Origin: Priapulus caudatus
Lineage: Eukaryota > Priapulida > Priapulimorpha > Priapulimorphida > Priapulidae
Direction of reading: 5' to 3'
NCBI RefSeq assembly: GCF_000485595.1
Contig: NW_014577937.1
Coordinates: 2,759-64,021, forward strand
Length of the DNA: 61,263 bases
The notes beneath the pieces are model-generated. The model searched no databases. It was given only the letters and a program-made list of their open reading frames with translations, and was not told where the DNA came from. Both the position numbers and the translations under genes were made by a program. Positions 1 to 12,500 of the stretch are shown here, piece after piece. How positions within the stretch are numbered: the first letter of the stretch is position 1; the number at the start of each line of letters is the position of its first letter.

Positions 1-344
1 AGAGGTCTTTTGTAATATCACAACAAGATTTGGTACGAATGAGCATTGAAAACTAAAATGACCGGTGGGCATGTCCTCTCTAAAATTAGAGATTAATAAT
101 GAATCAGAATGCGTTGGACTTCACATGATAAAGACCAAGCACACAGCTACATATATAGTATAGGACACGTGTCGCCATCTACGGGCTGTTATAAACTTTA
201 TTAGAGTTAGGTCAGCTAGGGCACCCTATCGATCAGAGAGGCACTCAGAGTGTGCACAGAACTTGCACTCCATTTTTAATAAAAAATTTCAACCAAAGAT
301 TATTTTATTTTGTAAATACTCTGTGTCATAGTTTGTCATAGTTA

Positions 345-476
345 TGTTATATGTCACGATAAATGGCAGCACTGGTCCGCCAGTGATGCACGTGTGGTTC
401 TGCTGAGTAAACGTACTTGTCACATACTCTACGAGTTCTTTATCTAATTACGTATCCGTAGTACAAAACTACGACA
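345..476 (+). repeat. 5' LTR (132 bp) of the Ty3/gypsy element
   Basis: It starts TGTTATATGTCACG and ends CTACGACA. It matches 5135-5266 base for base except for a few transitions. The high identity suggests a younger insertion than the decayed coding region implies, or that later damage was by deletion and rearrangement. Confidence 0.75.
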
Positions 477-479
477 TGT

Positions 480-960
480 ACCGCGTTCACACGGTCATGG
501 TTTGGCTCGAGCCAAATGGGCTAAATTTGGCTCGGGCTAAATTTGGCTCGGGCTAAATTTGGCTCGGGCCGGTTTGCGTCGGAGCGTTCACACTTACGCA
601 AGTGAATACTGTCTGTCAAATTCAAATTCAAATTCAAATAAATTTTATTGCACACATATCTCACAGATACTTTGGCAGTATGTCGCGAGATAGCGTTGTG
701 TACGATTCAGAATGTTTACTTCCGTTCCGAATTCAATTATCAATCTTGAAAACGTGCATCCTGATCAAATTTTTTTAATTTTTATACTGTTTTGGACTTT
801 AATTCATCGAAGTACACGTTCGACACTCGCGGCATCTACCGCTCAACCGATTTAGCTGCTATTTTGTTTTTTACTTTGCTGCGATTTTGGTGCTAAAATT
901 TGGCTCGGGCCTGGTCCGACATTTTCGATGGGACCAAATTGGCTCGTGCCCTGCTTTCGG
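480..960. repeat. Interspersed repeat with TTTGGCTCGGGC tandem units
   Basis: Units of about 16 bp containing TTTGGCTCGGGC are repeated in tandem at 525-575 and recur near 898-915. One has the palindrome GGCTCGAGCC. The stretch lies where the retroelement leader and gag would be, so it is probably a small non-autonomous element inserted just inside the 5' LTR. No target duplication was identified. Confidence 0.35.
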
Positions 961-1239
961 AACTAAATGCAAAGCATGTGGCAAAAGTAACCACTAGCGA
1001 TCTGTATGCCGCTCTTTCAAAACCGCGAACGGAGGGCAATGATTCAAGCCGAAAACTGGTTACCACCAAACCAAAGACTCGAGGCTAAAGTACAAACAGG
1101 GTATACATAGCCTAGCTACTACTGGCACAGAGCACAGTGATGACCGGCCAGTTAGCCCTCAACTGTACTTCCACTCACTGCAGATTGACAGTGTAGGATC
1201 TGTCTACGATACACAGGCAGTACTCAAGGTACATGTGGA

Positions 1240-1589
1240 CCGTGGAGGATGCAACATGCCGCTGATATGCAAAATTGACACGGGAGCAGAATGAAACCTC
1301 ATTCCGATTAGCACGTACAAACAGCTGTGTCCAGACCAACACTGCGACTCTAATGGTACACTCATCGGATTAACGCCATCTGACACTAGGATTACTGCAT
1401 TTGGAGGTTAATCCATACAGCACTACGGTACATGTATGCTCACCTTCACTCACAATGGATGCTCCAATGCATACCCATTCCATGTAGTCAATGCTGATGG
1501 GTCAACTATCTTGGGTCTCCCTACATGCCGGGATATGAAGCTAGTTAAGCTGAACTACAGCATTACTACGCAACAAGACACGACAGCTA
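1240..1589 (+). pseudogene. Retropepsin (aspartic protease) remnant of Ty3/gypsy pol
   Basis: The frame starting near 1256 reads a protease active-site motif KIDTGA followed after a stop by NLIP. Further on it has the family's C-terminal hallmark ILGLPTCRDMKLV. Two in-frame stops (after the DTGA motif, and near 1410) break it. The frame is open from 1436 until the N at 1590, where homology to retroelements ends abruptly. The enzyme would process Gag-Pol in an intact element; this copy is dead. Confidence 0.7.
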
Positions 1590-1595
1590 NTGGGA

Positions 1596-3432
1596 CGATT
1601 TACTACTGGATCTTTGAGATAGCGCGCTCACGGCTCCATGCCGTAAATGTATCCGACTGAAAATTGCTCCGTGGTTGTTTTTTGCGCGAAGAATTAACCG
1701 GATATTATTCTAGCCCTCAAGATTTCTTTAAGAGGTTCTTTTGCAGCCTAATTGGTTATAGGTTTTCAATTATAGTAGGTCAAATAATTTTTATTTCAGC
1801 TATTGCAACTATTTTGAGGTTGTAATGAGTTACATTTGGTAATGCTATATATAGCCCCATTCACCGTCGGAATTGCAGCGCATTTTCTATTTTTCGCATT
1901 CTTGTAATTTATTAAGCTTACAAGTCAAACTAAGCAGCGCTTTAATGTAAACATCCGTCGTGGACTATTAGTAATCTAAGTAAGTAGCCAAACGAACGAA
2001 AGACAATGAGATCATAATTAGATTAGCTGAAAGCTAAATCGTATCTGCAGAAGGAGCGCGCACGACAATATGGTTGCCGTCCTAAAATTATTTTATTCTG
2101 TCTTTTCAGGTCATATTGCATGCGCGATCATGTAGGAACATTCCAGCTATTGATCTCGACCTCTGGTCAGGTCTTTGCAAAGGAGATGACAACGTTAACG
2201 GAGGCCTACCTAGTAGAATTGTGAGCTCGAGACGCTGTAGTACAAAGGGCCTCGTTCCAACAACGAGACCCCAATTTTACGACCCAAACGCGGAGTGCCA
2301 TTCCCCTTTAGGAATCGGTTTCTTTGACAGCATTAAGGAATACGTAACTGATAGGATACGGTACCGGTATTAGTAATCGATCTATTTAGTTAAGTGCCTA
2401 AGTCAGCGGGCAACAGTATTGCGCCTGTGGCTTCCGTCATGCAATAAATTGGATTAGAATAGGCGACTAGCGATGCCAAAGCACTCCCGCTCGCCAGTTG
2501 TCACAAAGTTTGCGCGAATACTCTAGTTACTTGAATTTCCGACATCCGCCGGGATAACATTAATATATAGTTTGTAGCCAAAATATATATAAAGCGATTT
2601 TTCTAGCGCCACACAAATCTGATTAGACATGTGCCGTTTTAAATTACTGGTCTGGGTACACTCTCAATCGTAGCAAACTAATGTTGATTATAATAACATC
2701 GCCACTATAATATTTATTACCAAAACGATGGATGTGCTGTGGATAAGCTCTTGATAGCTTTAAATAGCTAAAACGTGGCCGCAGATATTACCAATAAATG
2801 CTATCACCCAAATGTGTAATAAATAGTGTCACATAATTGGTATTTTATCGTACATTTTTACGCCATCATGTGCTATAGAGAGATACATGCACATGTCGGT
2901 AAGTAGCAACGCTGTAGGCCTATGCGTGCTATCGCGTATACGCATACTTGAAGTCGGAAACTTCAAAACACAACGACAGTGCTGCTACAATCATGAAGAC
3001 AAAAGTAGTTAAATCACCACAGCGTCGGGCAATATTCTACCATCTAGAAAGAGCAATTTACACCGGACTAAATAAGGGCACAGTATATGAGCAGTAAGCA
3101 ACACAGAGAATTCATGCTGGCTCCGCAAGAGAAAGAAAAAACCTGTGAGGTTGAATGGGTGGGTGGATTGATGGATGTACAGGCAGACGGACAGACGAAC
3201 AAACGGATTGATGGAGGAATAAGGAATAGAGACACAGGCAATCGAAAAGCGAAAGACGATAGAGGGGAGGAGAGTAGAGAGAAGAGTGTGTGGCGGGCCT
3301 TGTGACATTCCTGCAAATTGCATGGTGTTACTCTGCTGGTACTCACGGCAAGATTGAGGTCAAGGCTTTGTTATTTGACATAAATAATTGTTCCTATACT
3401 AATGTATCCCACACGCAGCAAGGTGAGACCAA
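1596..3432 (+). repeat. Duplicate of the peroxidase 3' region (copy of 19,317-21,065)
   Basis: From about 1596 the sequence follows 19,317-21,065 for its whole length, including intron-like sequence, the last peroxidase exon and the downstream flank. The copies differ by many one- to five-base indels, mostly extra bases here. Because introns are included, this is a genomic duplication or an assembly duplicate, not a processed copy. It ends at about 3432, where retroelement sequence resumes. Confidence 0.8.
2110..2373 (+). pseudogene. Second copy of the terminal haem-peroxidase exon
   Basis: An open frame containing CRNIPAIDLDLWSG corresponds to the last exon at 19,797-20,016 (there CRNIPAMNLDLWSG). 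IP-x-x-DL-x-LW is the usual C-terminal end of animal haem peroxidases. Extra bases shift the frame downstream, so the end of the protein differs from the other copy. It lies inside the duplicated block in the Ty3/gypsy element, with no upstream peroxidase exons, so it is not expected to make protein. Confidence 0.6.
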
Positions 3433-4251
3433 CAGGTCGAAGCAATTAACAGCATGGACCCGTCAAAAAGCCTTGCAGACCTGCAGACCTTCCTTTGGCG
3501 CCTTGATGCAGTTTCCTGCAGCGGTTCAATAACCAACTAACGCGAGAGAATGCGCAGCCAACCTATGGCGAGTTTGACAAAAAGTCCGTGAATTCCCGGG
3601 TGGCGCCAGAGCATCAAGTCTGCCTAGACAGCATCAAGGCATGATTCTCATTGCGTCTAATTAACTACAGTATTTCGACAACACCAACCCGGTGACTATC
3701 CAGGTCGACGCTTCGCAACGCGGCTTTGGCGCAGCCCTGATTCAGGACAAGGGGCCAGTCGTGTACAGAACAAGCTCCTGTCTGATACAGAGACTCGATA
3801 CTCCAACATCGAGAGAGAGATGCTAGCCATTGTACATGGTCTTGGGAGATTCCACTACTACGCGTACGGACGACATGTTGTTGTAGAGACAGATCACAAG
3901 CCGCTGAAGGCGATATTCAAGAAACACCTCTCCAGCGCCCCACCACCTCGTATCTCCAGGATGATGCTCTGGGTACAGAAGTACGACGTTGAAATTAAGT
4001 ATGTCTCTGGGAAGGATATTCCACTAGCTGACGCTTTATCGAGAATAAGTCCATGCCCAGGTGACACGGTACAAGGGCTAGATGTTTCTGTTCACGAGCT
4101 GCACCTACACTTGAATGCTAGCCCCACACGGATTGAGCAGATCAAGGACGCAACAAGCAAGAATGACGTGTTGCACTCGCTCAGATCCCTCATCACGCAG
4201 GGATGGCCTAGTAAGAGATTAAAGTGTCCTACACACCTTCATGCGTATTGA
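3433..4251 (+). pseudogene. Ty3/gypsy reverse transcriptase C-terminus and RNase H remnant
   Basis: After a short RT-connection stretch (ADLQTFLGALMQF-like, with a frame break), the translation shows RNase H motifs: VDASQRGFGAALIQ near 3700, the catalytic glutamate region MLAIVHGLGRFHYY from 3820, and ETDHKPL near 3887. The linker YVSGKDIPLADALSRI follows. The frame is open from 3820 to 4251 and then breaks where integrase should begin. In an intact element this domain degrades RNA in the RNA-DNA hybrid during reverse transcription. Confidence 0.8.
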
Positions 4252-4449
4252 ATGTTGGCACTTATGCTGTGCCTAAGAAGCACACCATTACAGCACAACA
4301 TTCCCTCGCCAGCAGAACTGCTCAAGTGAGAGAGAGTCAGTCTACCAGACCAATCTTCCAGCAACGCGAGCAGCATGCACACCGTGCCTAGTCGATGGTG
4401 ACACTAACGCGAAGCTACAAGAGAGGCAGGAGAAACAGAAATTGTAGTA

Positions 4450-4927
4450 TGACAAACCCTCTAAGACACTATCTGTGCTCTACCCAGGTGATTCTGTACG
4501 GGTACTAGATCCCCACAGCCATCACTGGGAACCTGGAGTGGTGAAAACCAGTGAACATAATCGCTCCTATGTTGTGGCGACAAATGGAAGCAGATTCAAG
4601 CAGAATCGACGCCAATTGCGCCCTACAAGAGAAAGCTTCAGCAGCGGCCAGGCAGATATCGCATCAGAGCATGCACCAGTGCTCCCATCGCCTGATCCTC
4701 TACCTACTGAAAGCTTCAGCAGCGGCCAGGCAGATATCGCATCAGAGCATGCACCAGTGCTCCCATCGCCTGATCTTCTCTGCCTGCTGAGAGCATATCG
4801 CAGGAACGCACTTCACCTCCCAGAGGCGTGTACAGGATTTGTACCAGGGGGGTGTAACCGTAACCCAGACTTGCGAGCAAGCGAAGGGGGGGTCTGGGGA
4901 GCCTTCCCCCATTTTTTTTTTAATTAG
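4450..4927 (+). pseudogene. Ty3/gypsy integrase C-terminal remnant with a tandem tail
   Basis: From 4475 the frame reads a GPY/F-like C-terminal module (YPGDSVRVLDPHSHHWEPG and onwards), typical of the end of Ty3/gypsy integrase. The zinc-binding and catalytic core domains that should precede it are absent. The tail contains a perfect in-frame tandem duplication of 26 residues (78 bp; units at 4631 and 4709, each starting ESFSSGQADIAS). The frame then runs into a separate GC-rich inserted repeat. Confidence 0.65.
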
Positions 4928-5006
4928 ACCCCCTTAAATGCGTTTTCTGCGCGAGCAGGGGGGAGGTCCGGACCCCCTCCCCCCCCCACTCATGTACACG
5001 CCCCTG
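4844..5006. mobile_element. Small MITE-like insert with CAGGGG termini
   Basis: The stretch begins CAGGGGGGTGTAAC and ends with CATGTACACGCCCCTG, whose reverse complement is CAGGGGCGTGTACATG, giving imperfect terminal inverted repeats. The interior has purine- and pyrimidine-rich homopolymer runs. Termini of this type suggest a hAT-related non-autonomous element, but I find no 8-bp target duplication. Confidence 0.4.
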
Positions 5007-5134
5007 CCTCAGCTACCCCCGATTCGTCGATCAGCCAGAAAAGTGAAGCCACCTGAAAGATTAGACTTATGAACATTTTCTGTAGAGCCATATCATTGTT
5101 TTTACACAGTACTGTATTCGTGAAAGTTGGGTTA

Positions 5135-5266
5135 TGTTATATGTCACGATAGATGGCGGCACTGGTTCGACAGTGATGCACGTGTGGTTCTGCTGAGTAA
5201 ACGTACTTGTCACATACTCTACGAGTTCTTTATCTAATTGCGTATCCGTAGTACGAAACTACGACA
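5135..5266 (+). repeat. 3' LTR (132 bp) of the Ty3/gypsy element
   Basis: It is a direct copy of 345-476. It is preceded by a weak purine-rich stretch (GAAAGTTGGG) where the polypurine tract should be. Confidence 0.75.
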
Positions 5267-6379
5267 GCTTCGAACTTTTATAGTTGAAAACTTTTGAGCG
5301 ATCGACATAACTAGTAGTAGTAGTAGTACTAGAATTTGTATTGAGAGTCATCGCCGTCTCGGTGTAAGTAGTCCGCTTCGCGGACGGGTATCGTTTCACT
5401 CACAAAAAGGCGCGAACGTCCAGAAAAATTAAGCAATCCCCTTTGCTAGGTTTTGATCTAACGAACGGCATTTCATGGCTGCCTTCTGCAATGCTTTTCA
5501 ATCTAAAGTGTATCCCTATGAATAAAAGAAAACTAAAATATGAATTTTTAAAGCCGCGAAGTATTATTTCTTATTGATGCAGCGCTTCGTTGCGAAAGCG
5601 ATGAACAAGGCACCAGCGTGGCGATAAAAATTGTGTTAAACATCCGCACTGCTCTTTGACAACGTTCTCCGGTAGCCATGGTCAACAGCAACGCGATGTT
5701 TGATTCTACTATGTATCATATGTAATAATTCCAGATTTAAACATCTAATTCGTTAAGGAATTACAATATATAATATATAGATCATTATCCATCTACACTG
5801 TTACTGTCGTAGAACTGGTTTGTTCGGTCAGCCAGTCGTGCAATATGTCAGGCAGTAGTAAGCCTCTCAATATTTGCTATTTAGACCTACTATGCTGCGA
5901 AAACCTTTGTCTGATGTTTCCTTGAAACGAGGCCGTAATACTGAACATTCCTGCGAATCAACCCTGGCGGTCGTATAAGCATGCACAGATAGACGTCTGC
6001 CTGCTCTATCTGTCATTCGTACGGAGGCGACAGCAGACGTCTATATGAGCTATATTCGCGTATGACAATGCCGCCAGTGGTTTGATTCGGCAGAGAAATG
6101 TTGCACCGCATAGTGCACCGCATCCCTTTATAAGATATCGTGCTAATTTCGTGCGCAAAGACTGGCCGTCTATGCACGATCTATTACAACAAGTTTATTG
6201 AAACGAGATCCGGTTACGCGGAATTTATGCGGAGTTAGTCGTTTACCGATGACGTCACGTGTCGCCACCCGGGGCATCGTACTTACTTGACCGGATTTCC
6301 TCGCGTTTTGCACTGAGATTCTATGAATTTTCATGACGATAAATTATAGCGACTTTTCACTTCGTGACCAATAAAATAT
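5267..6379. other. No gene recognised
   Basis: Read on both strands, this stretch shows no coding similarity, no clear terminal repeats and no tandem array. A short palindromic use of AGACGTCTG and AGACGTCTATATG around 5990-6045 is the only structure I noticed. Confidence 0.5.
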
Positions 6380-6590
6380 CAATAGTCGTGACGTTATTGA
6401 TGAACGGGTAATAAACCTTGGACCCGTTAATTCACGACCCTTTCTCTATTACATTGGAAAACCACAAAAATGTCTAGATACAACAGTCAGTATATCAATA
6501 ATTGTAAAGTTATTGATGGACGGGCAATAAACCTTGGACCTGTTAATTCACGATCCTTTCTCTATTACATCGGAAAACCGCAAAAATGTT
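6380..6590. repeat. Two-copy tandem repeat, 116-bp period
   Basis: 6380-6495 and 6496-6590 share most bases (both contain AATAAACCTTGGACC and CTTTCTCTATTACAT). The copies differ mainly by substitutions, so this duplication is older than the indel-rich duplicates elsewhere in the window. Confidence 0.8.
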
Positions 6591-8685
6591 TATCCTCTAT
6601 AATGAATATATATATGGAATGAAGCAAAAATGCGCACTATCATGAAGTATGTTTACATAATTATATAACGACGCGATTAAAGCCCTCAACATATATTCGT
6701 GCCATCCGTGCCAAGGAGAGAGCTTGTATGCCCGCGGCGGCACCCAGCCCCAGTGAAAACTGTGAATCTCTTCACTAGCCCACTAGGCCAGTAGCCGAGT
6801 AGGGCACCCGAAAATTATTATTATTATAGCTCACATACAAAATGGCGATTAAGCAGAACTCGCACTAATTAGCCCAATTTACCAAGAAAAAACAGCACAC
6901 ATTTCGCGTCGTCGTGCTCGTCACTGTGAGTCGGTACGGTATATATATATATTTTCCGTTAGCGGGCGCCGTACAAACATCACAGGTAATATGTATGACG
7001 ATTTGTTCACATAGGGTCATTTGAGAAAAGTGTCGCGCGCCGGTCCGGCCGCCGAAATCATCCTTGACGTTCCTACGCTCTATATTCCTCGAGTCCCTCG
7101 CAGGCCCGCTTCCGCATTTCGCCATTTAGTGCCTATATTATACTAACAATGCGCTCACGCATTGCAGCCCAGCAAACAGCGTTTCGGCCGTCACTTGTCA
7201 CAGCCTGTGGCTGCTCGCACCTGATTGCTCCTCGCCCACCGCTCAATCGCACCCACGCTTGAGACGAATAAAAAGCCGGATATAATAATATCTCTATAGT
7301 GACAGGCGACGGCTACTCCTGTTAATTCGTCGTATATGAGATATATTAAATCAAGCGAACGCATCGCTACAGAGGTCCGTGCACATGCCACTCTAGTGTG
7401 CCCGCCTCAAAAAATAATAAACAGCCCGTTAAAATTTTTGATTTGCGTTTGCGCTGCCCTGATTGCCTAATTTAATCAGGCAAAATCGTTGAGCAAGTAG
7501 TTGTCGTTTGTTTTACCGACTTCACGGCTGTGCTTTACATGCACCGTACATATCGCGCCGGTTGCTGTTGCGCAGTAAACATGGCGATTTTGCGCCTGAG
7601 TAATTTTTACTTTTATGTTTTTCATTTTAGTGTTTGGATTTTTTACTTAATCTATATGCTAACCTCTCAACTTTTCGCCCTATAGCTTATAGGCCATTGT
7701 TTTATGTCGAATCCTTCTATGTGAGCGATTTTTTTTTAGTTATGATAACTTTATTACTATTTTGAATAGACGGTAATTATTTGAACATTTTATGAGTCCG
7801 CATGTCCATATATCATCAAGTTTTGGGATAAAGAATAGAGCAATCCGTAAATTTTGAGGTCTGAAATCCGTATTAAAGTTGGCGCTTAACTACCAGTTAA
7901 CGTCCAGAATGCATCCCCCTCTAACTTATGGTGATCAAGTAAGCACGCGCGCGTACGCGAGTGCACACAGGTCACTAACATGGTCATTATACAACGCAAG
8001 CAATCAGCAGACATGGCCACAGGATTTCTTTGTTTTCTCTTGCTAACCTGAACAGAACAGGTTTTTGACGTTAGGAAGAATAGTCCGATGGGTTTGTACA
8101 GTAGCACAGGTACCTCGATCACGCATCTTAATTGCTGGCATAATTCGTCATGCAGATAAGTGGTTATCTCGGTCAGTTCCAAGCGCGGCTTTATAGTATA
8201 GCAGATAGTATTAGCCGCCACACGTACACGCGCACGCGGTGGTCCAACTCAGCCCAATGTCACGCGTTGGACGTGCTTACGTCGACACACAAGGGTTACA
8301 GACACGGCCCATATGTGCATGCCTACACGTAGACGCCGCCCCCCCGCCACACACAACGTCCTCATTCAAATGTTTATTAATTCCGCCATCAATCCGCTGA
8401 TTCGCCGAGCCGAATCTTCTGCAATTCACGCTGTTAGTCAGCCGCTGTGGGAGTTGTTCTAGCACGCCAGACAGGCAACAATGCCGCTTTTTTTCAACGA
8501 GCTGCATTAAACATATCTTGCCGAATTACTCGCCTAACGCCCCATTAAAGACACGGGCCCAAGGGCAGGGATAGCTACGAACCAGGCGGTTTCTTACTTA
8601 CCACTTTGGCTAAGGCATGCTAATCGCCGGGGCACAAGCTGTTCTTTCTGTTACTATTTGTAATTGACATTAGAACACATGGAAG
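6591..8685. other. No gene recognised
   Basis: All frames on both strands break frequently, and no domain motif, tRNA or tandem array is visible. Short (TA)n at 6940-6955 is the only simple repeat. Confidence 0.45.
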
Positions 8686-8689
8686 GCGT

Positions 8690-9520
8690 GTATGCCTAAT
8701 GTAAGGCGACGCGCTGGTTGCGCCACTAGCTGCGGACAAAAATCAAGAAATTACATTCGGACTACATATTATCATTTGCCCGAATAATCGACCATATGGC
8801 GAGCGGAGATGAAACTTATGCCCGCATTATAATCGAATATATGCCCATATAATCGCGAGCCAATCAAATCAAAGGAATTAGTGTCCACCATAAATTTAAC
8901 TTCCGTTCCCGCGTTTTTGACCACTTCCGTCCCAAAAATTCAAAGAATATTGTCCACCATAAATAACTTCGTACCCGTTTTGACCGGGCTAGAGAACGCT
9001 CATTGTCTTGCTTCGCTTTGATACAGATTAAATGGCATGTATTGCCTAGCGGCCTTGCAATTATTGCTATGCGCCTGCGCCCGCTGAGATTTTTCACGTC
9101 TGCCGGCTAGACTTTTGGTTTCGCGGCCGAAACTGTCTGTTCGCAAGAGCGTTACATGTGTAGCAGGAGCGTGAGGCCGCCGATTACCAGGTCCAATTAT
9201 CATTTATGGCCAATTGTAAAACGGGGAACGGAAGTTTTTATGGTGCCGACATAATTGCCCTTTTGATTTTTTGGGACGGAAGGTGGTCAAAACGGGGACG
9301 CGCAAGTTTTTATTGGTGGACTATTCCTTTTGATTTTGATTTGGCTTCCGATTTATATGCGGGCCCATATAATGCCAGCTATTCGATTATATGCCGGGCA
9401 TATAATTCCTTCGCTTCCCATTGGATTCGATTATATGCGCGGCATATTAATCATGTAAGTCATTGATATTCTTGCCATTTTTTGTCCACTGTGGGCCAAC
9501 CATATAGGACGCTGCCTAAT
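8690..9520. mobile_element. Fold-back (long inverted repeat) element
   Basis: The left arm (about 8690-8990) and right arm (about 9210-9520) are imperfect reverse complements around an unrelated centre near 9,100. Matching blocks include GTCCACCATAAAT on the left against ATTGGTGGAC on the right, CCACTTCCGTCCCAAAAA against TTTTTGGGACGGAAGGTGG, and repeated ATTCGATTATATGC-type motifs in opposite orientation. No transposase frame is present. It looks like a MITE or fold-back transposon. Confidence 0.6.
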
Positions 9521-12500
9521 ATCACAGGCTTAGGTATAAGCTCTTATGATGCGTGATATTTGTTATATGTCTTCTTATTATTACAAATTGTGCTGATTCA
9601 GCTTTGAATTTAGGATTAGATTGCAGCTTACATTCGGCCGGGGGGGGGTTCGTTTTGATCCGGCCTGTTACAGAGTTGACCATACTGACATTTATTACAA
9701 TATATCTTTATTCATATAAAACTTGGCTGCCTGAATGAAATTAATATCGGAAAACCGCCATTTCTACCAGCATATATTATAGGAGCCGCCACCGTCACAG
9801 ACAACTTTCAGACGCAAATTTTCTCGGCTCAAACGAGCTGCTCACGAACCAGAAGTATTCTTTGGTTGAAATTTCAGCGAGCGCTTCTGCTCGGATGATA
9901 TCAGAGAGGCTAGTTATGTGAGTTTTCGGGCAAATAGTCCAGTCATTATCATGAAAACCACCACCGTCGCCTGCATGCTTTTACTCGATCATGCCTTACT
10001 GTTTGCGTGCTACGCCCTTTACAAGCTGACTTTTTTTCTTTCCAGGTTTTGTCCATAAGTTCCTCGCGATGCCTTTAATGTGAGCTTGCCGAACGTCGAT
10101 ATCGGTGATCCCAATTCTTGAGATTTGAATGTCCAATTATACGGTGAACTTGATTGGCCCAGATTCAACGAGCCTAATCGAACTTTCCGCCATGCGTAAC
10201 TTGGCCCAACAACGACGCAACAACCTTACCTTGGCTCGGCAGCTCCGGCCGCTTTCAATCCGCTTGTTTTACCACCGCACTACGGAGATTGCGTTAGTGT
10301 ATACTAATATTCATTCTAATAAAACTATATATATATCTATTCTATATAATCTATTCTATATATCTATCAATCTATAATAAATTCGTCTATTAGATTAATA
10401 TAAATATAGCAACACTACGCTGCGCACATGTGCTGCCCCCAGAGAGAACGCGCCCACATTACACACACGCCCCGTGCCCAACACGTAATGCACAGCAGAT
10501 TACACGGGTAACATCCTTAAACCCCTTGATGCCCTCGCCTTTAGAGCGCAGGAACATATACATGCGAATATTCTAAAGTATACTTTTAAATAGATTTTAA
10601 ATACTTTTAACTTTAATATACTTATCTTAGCTTTTTTTGGTACGAAAATGCGGAACGCCTAAAATTGCTTGGATAGCATTTCCCAGGAAAGCGCATAGTT
10701 TACTTTGGTAGCTTTCTATTCGCATGCCTTTTTAGGAGCCAAGCCCCACTGACGATTGGTGCGCTTGTAGACAACATGCCATTGAATTAGCCCTAAGCGT
10801 TTTCTCTATAGGTATTAGTTTACGCCTGTATGAGGCATTTCGTGTTCTTCCTCCTCCGCCAAGCCCTGTACCGAGTGGCATGTTCGGGCTTGGCGTGTTT
10901 CGTAATGAGATGTTTTCAAGCTTCAATGTTATCACGGGACCAAGAGAAGCTAAACTTCAAAATAACACTAGGCTGCTAATGCCATGGCGGCCAAATCGAT
11001 TGATTCACGCACCTTTACATGACGCAAAGCCCAAACAAGGGTATGAAGGAAAGTGGAGGCTTGAGTATATGCTGACGAGATGAGGCGGCGAGATAGTGCG
11101 AGAGATGCGAGAGAGAGAGATATTGAGAATAGAGCAGATGGAAGCGAGCTCAGTTATAAATTAGGGGAGATGGTCTGATTAAATGATGATTGGAAGAAAC
11201 ATAGGGGCTGGGCATGAAAAGAAATCCGAAGCGAAGTGGGGGGCCCCCAATCCAATGAGACATGTACAGAGCAAAAGAGTTCGTGCAGAGAACGGGAGCG
11301 ACGAAGGCAGCGAACGGCCGGAGGAGTAGGGAGGGGGGGGGATAGCAGGTGTGCTGATGCTGTTGGTGTGTGTGCTGTGTGTTGTGGCGCTGGCGTGCGT
11401 GCGCTGCCGTGCTGTGCTGCTGCGGTGCGTTGTTGTGCGCTGTTGTCTGTCTGTCTTGCCGCTGTCGTGCTGTGCCCGTGCCTGGCGTGCTGCGATGATG
11501 GCGTGTGCGGTTGTGCGCGTGCGCTTACGTTGTGTGTATGTACGTGCCATGGCGGGACTATTGCCATTTCCTGTCGCTTTTACAGATGTGCTTGTAATTG
11601 CGGATTCTCGTGCTGCCCTGTACGGACCCATGAGCATGCTGAAGCCCCATTGCTGTAACCAACAACGCCACCTGTATACGCGAGGACTGTTAAGACTCTG
11701 CATTAATTTTTGCTGAGATCGCGCTTATTCGCTCCTAGATCAGACTGTAAAATTGGTAAGTTCGCTAAAGTCTCTTAATTACCAGCTTCATCCTCACTTC
11801 CAATTTATTATAGCGCACCTGTTGTCAGGGTTGATCTTTTGTATCCCCTTTGTTGGCGTTTTATCTCTTGCTAAGATTAATACGCCCATGCCTGCCTGAT
11901 TGTTTTGCCATGCGTGTTACACTTGCAAAAGAATACAGCATGAATTAAAAAGAAGATTTAAGAAAAAGATTTTTTTAGAAAAACTCGATAGTTTTCTAAA
12001 CGTGCAAAAACAGCTCAATTCACAGTTAACCGCATTAACCCGTGTTTTAGGCCCAGGCATGGGGACAGGACTGGTGCCAATATCTGTTTCTGTTTCTCAA
12101 TAGGCCCACGCGAGCAGTTCAACCAAATCACGGCTTTCCTTGATGCGTCTATTTGGTTGTTACGGGCTCAAACGTAACAGGTAGCTGATAATTTCTAAAG
12201 CATTCAGGCCAAAAATGTGAGTACCGCTAAAATGCGACAGCCACAAGGTGTGGTGCATAAATCTGTACTGACCGAATACCGATACTTTGCCAGTCGTTTA
12301 TATGAATTTTGGTACAAAGCTAACATCATGCCACTACTAAAAAAATTTATAAACGTTATCAAATCATTTTTGAAAACAACCGGCATAATTGTTCAAAACA
12401 ACCGCTGCCTAACCAAGTGTTCTCCGTACAATGATAATAATAATGCACGACACGCAACGGGTCCGGTAAGGACGACGCAGGCCTACACGCTTTTCGCCAC

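Larger units (their letters stand above)
345..5266 (+). mobile_element. Degraded Ty3/gypsy LTR retrotransposon
   Basis: Two direct 132-bp repeats (345-476 and 5135-5266) differ at only a few positions and begin TG and end CA, as LTRs do. Between them, in order on the + strand, are a retropepsin-like stretch, an RNase H domain and an integrase C-terminal tail. This protease-RNase H-integrase order is that of Ty3/gypsy pol. Most of reverse transcriptase and the integrase core are missing, and the frame has stops. A 1.8-kb segment copied from the peroxidase locus lies between protease and RNase H, with a single N (1590) at its left edge. I see no convincing target-site duplication. The element cannot be autonomous as it stands. 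Confidence 0.75.

Noticed and set aside
1-344. LTR-like sequence with an AATAAA near 280
   Set aside because: No second copy is present in the window and no boundaries could be set.
11900-12103. Short AT-rich lysine-rich frame resembling a bacterial small protein
   Set aside because: Only 67 codons, no family match and no ribosome-binding or operon context.
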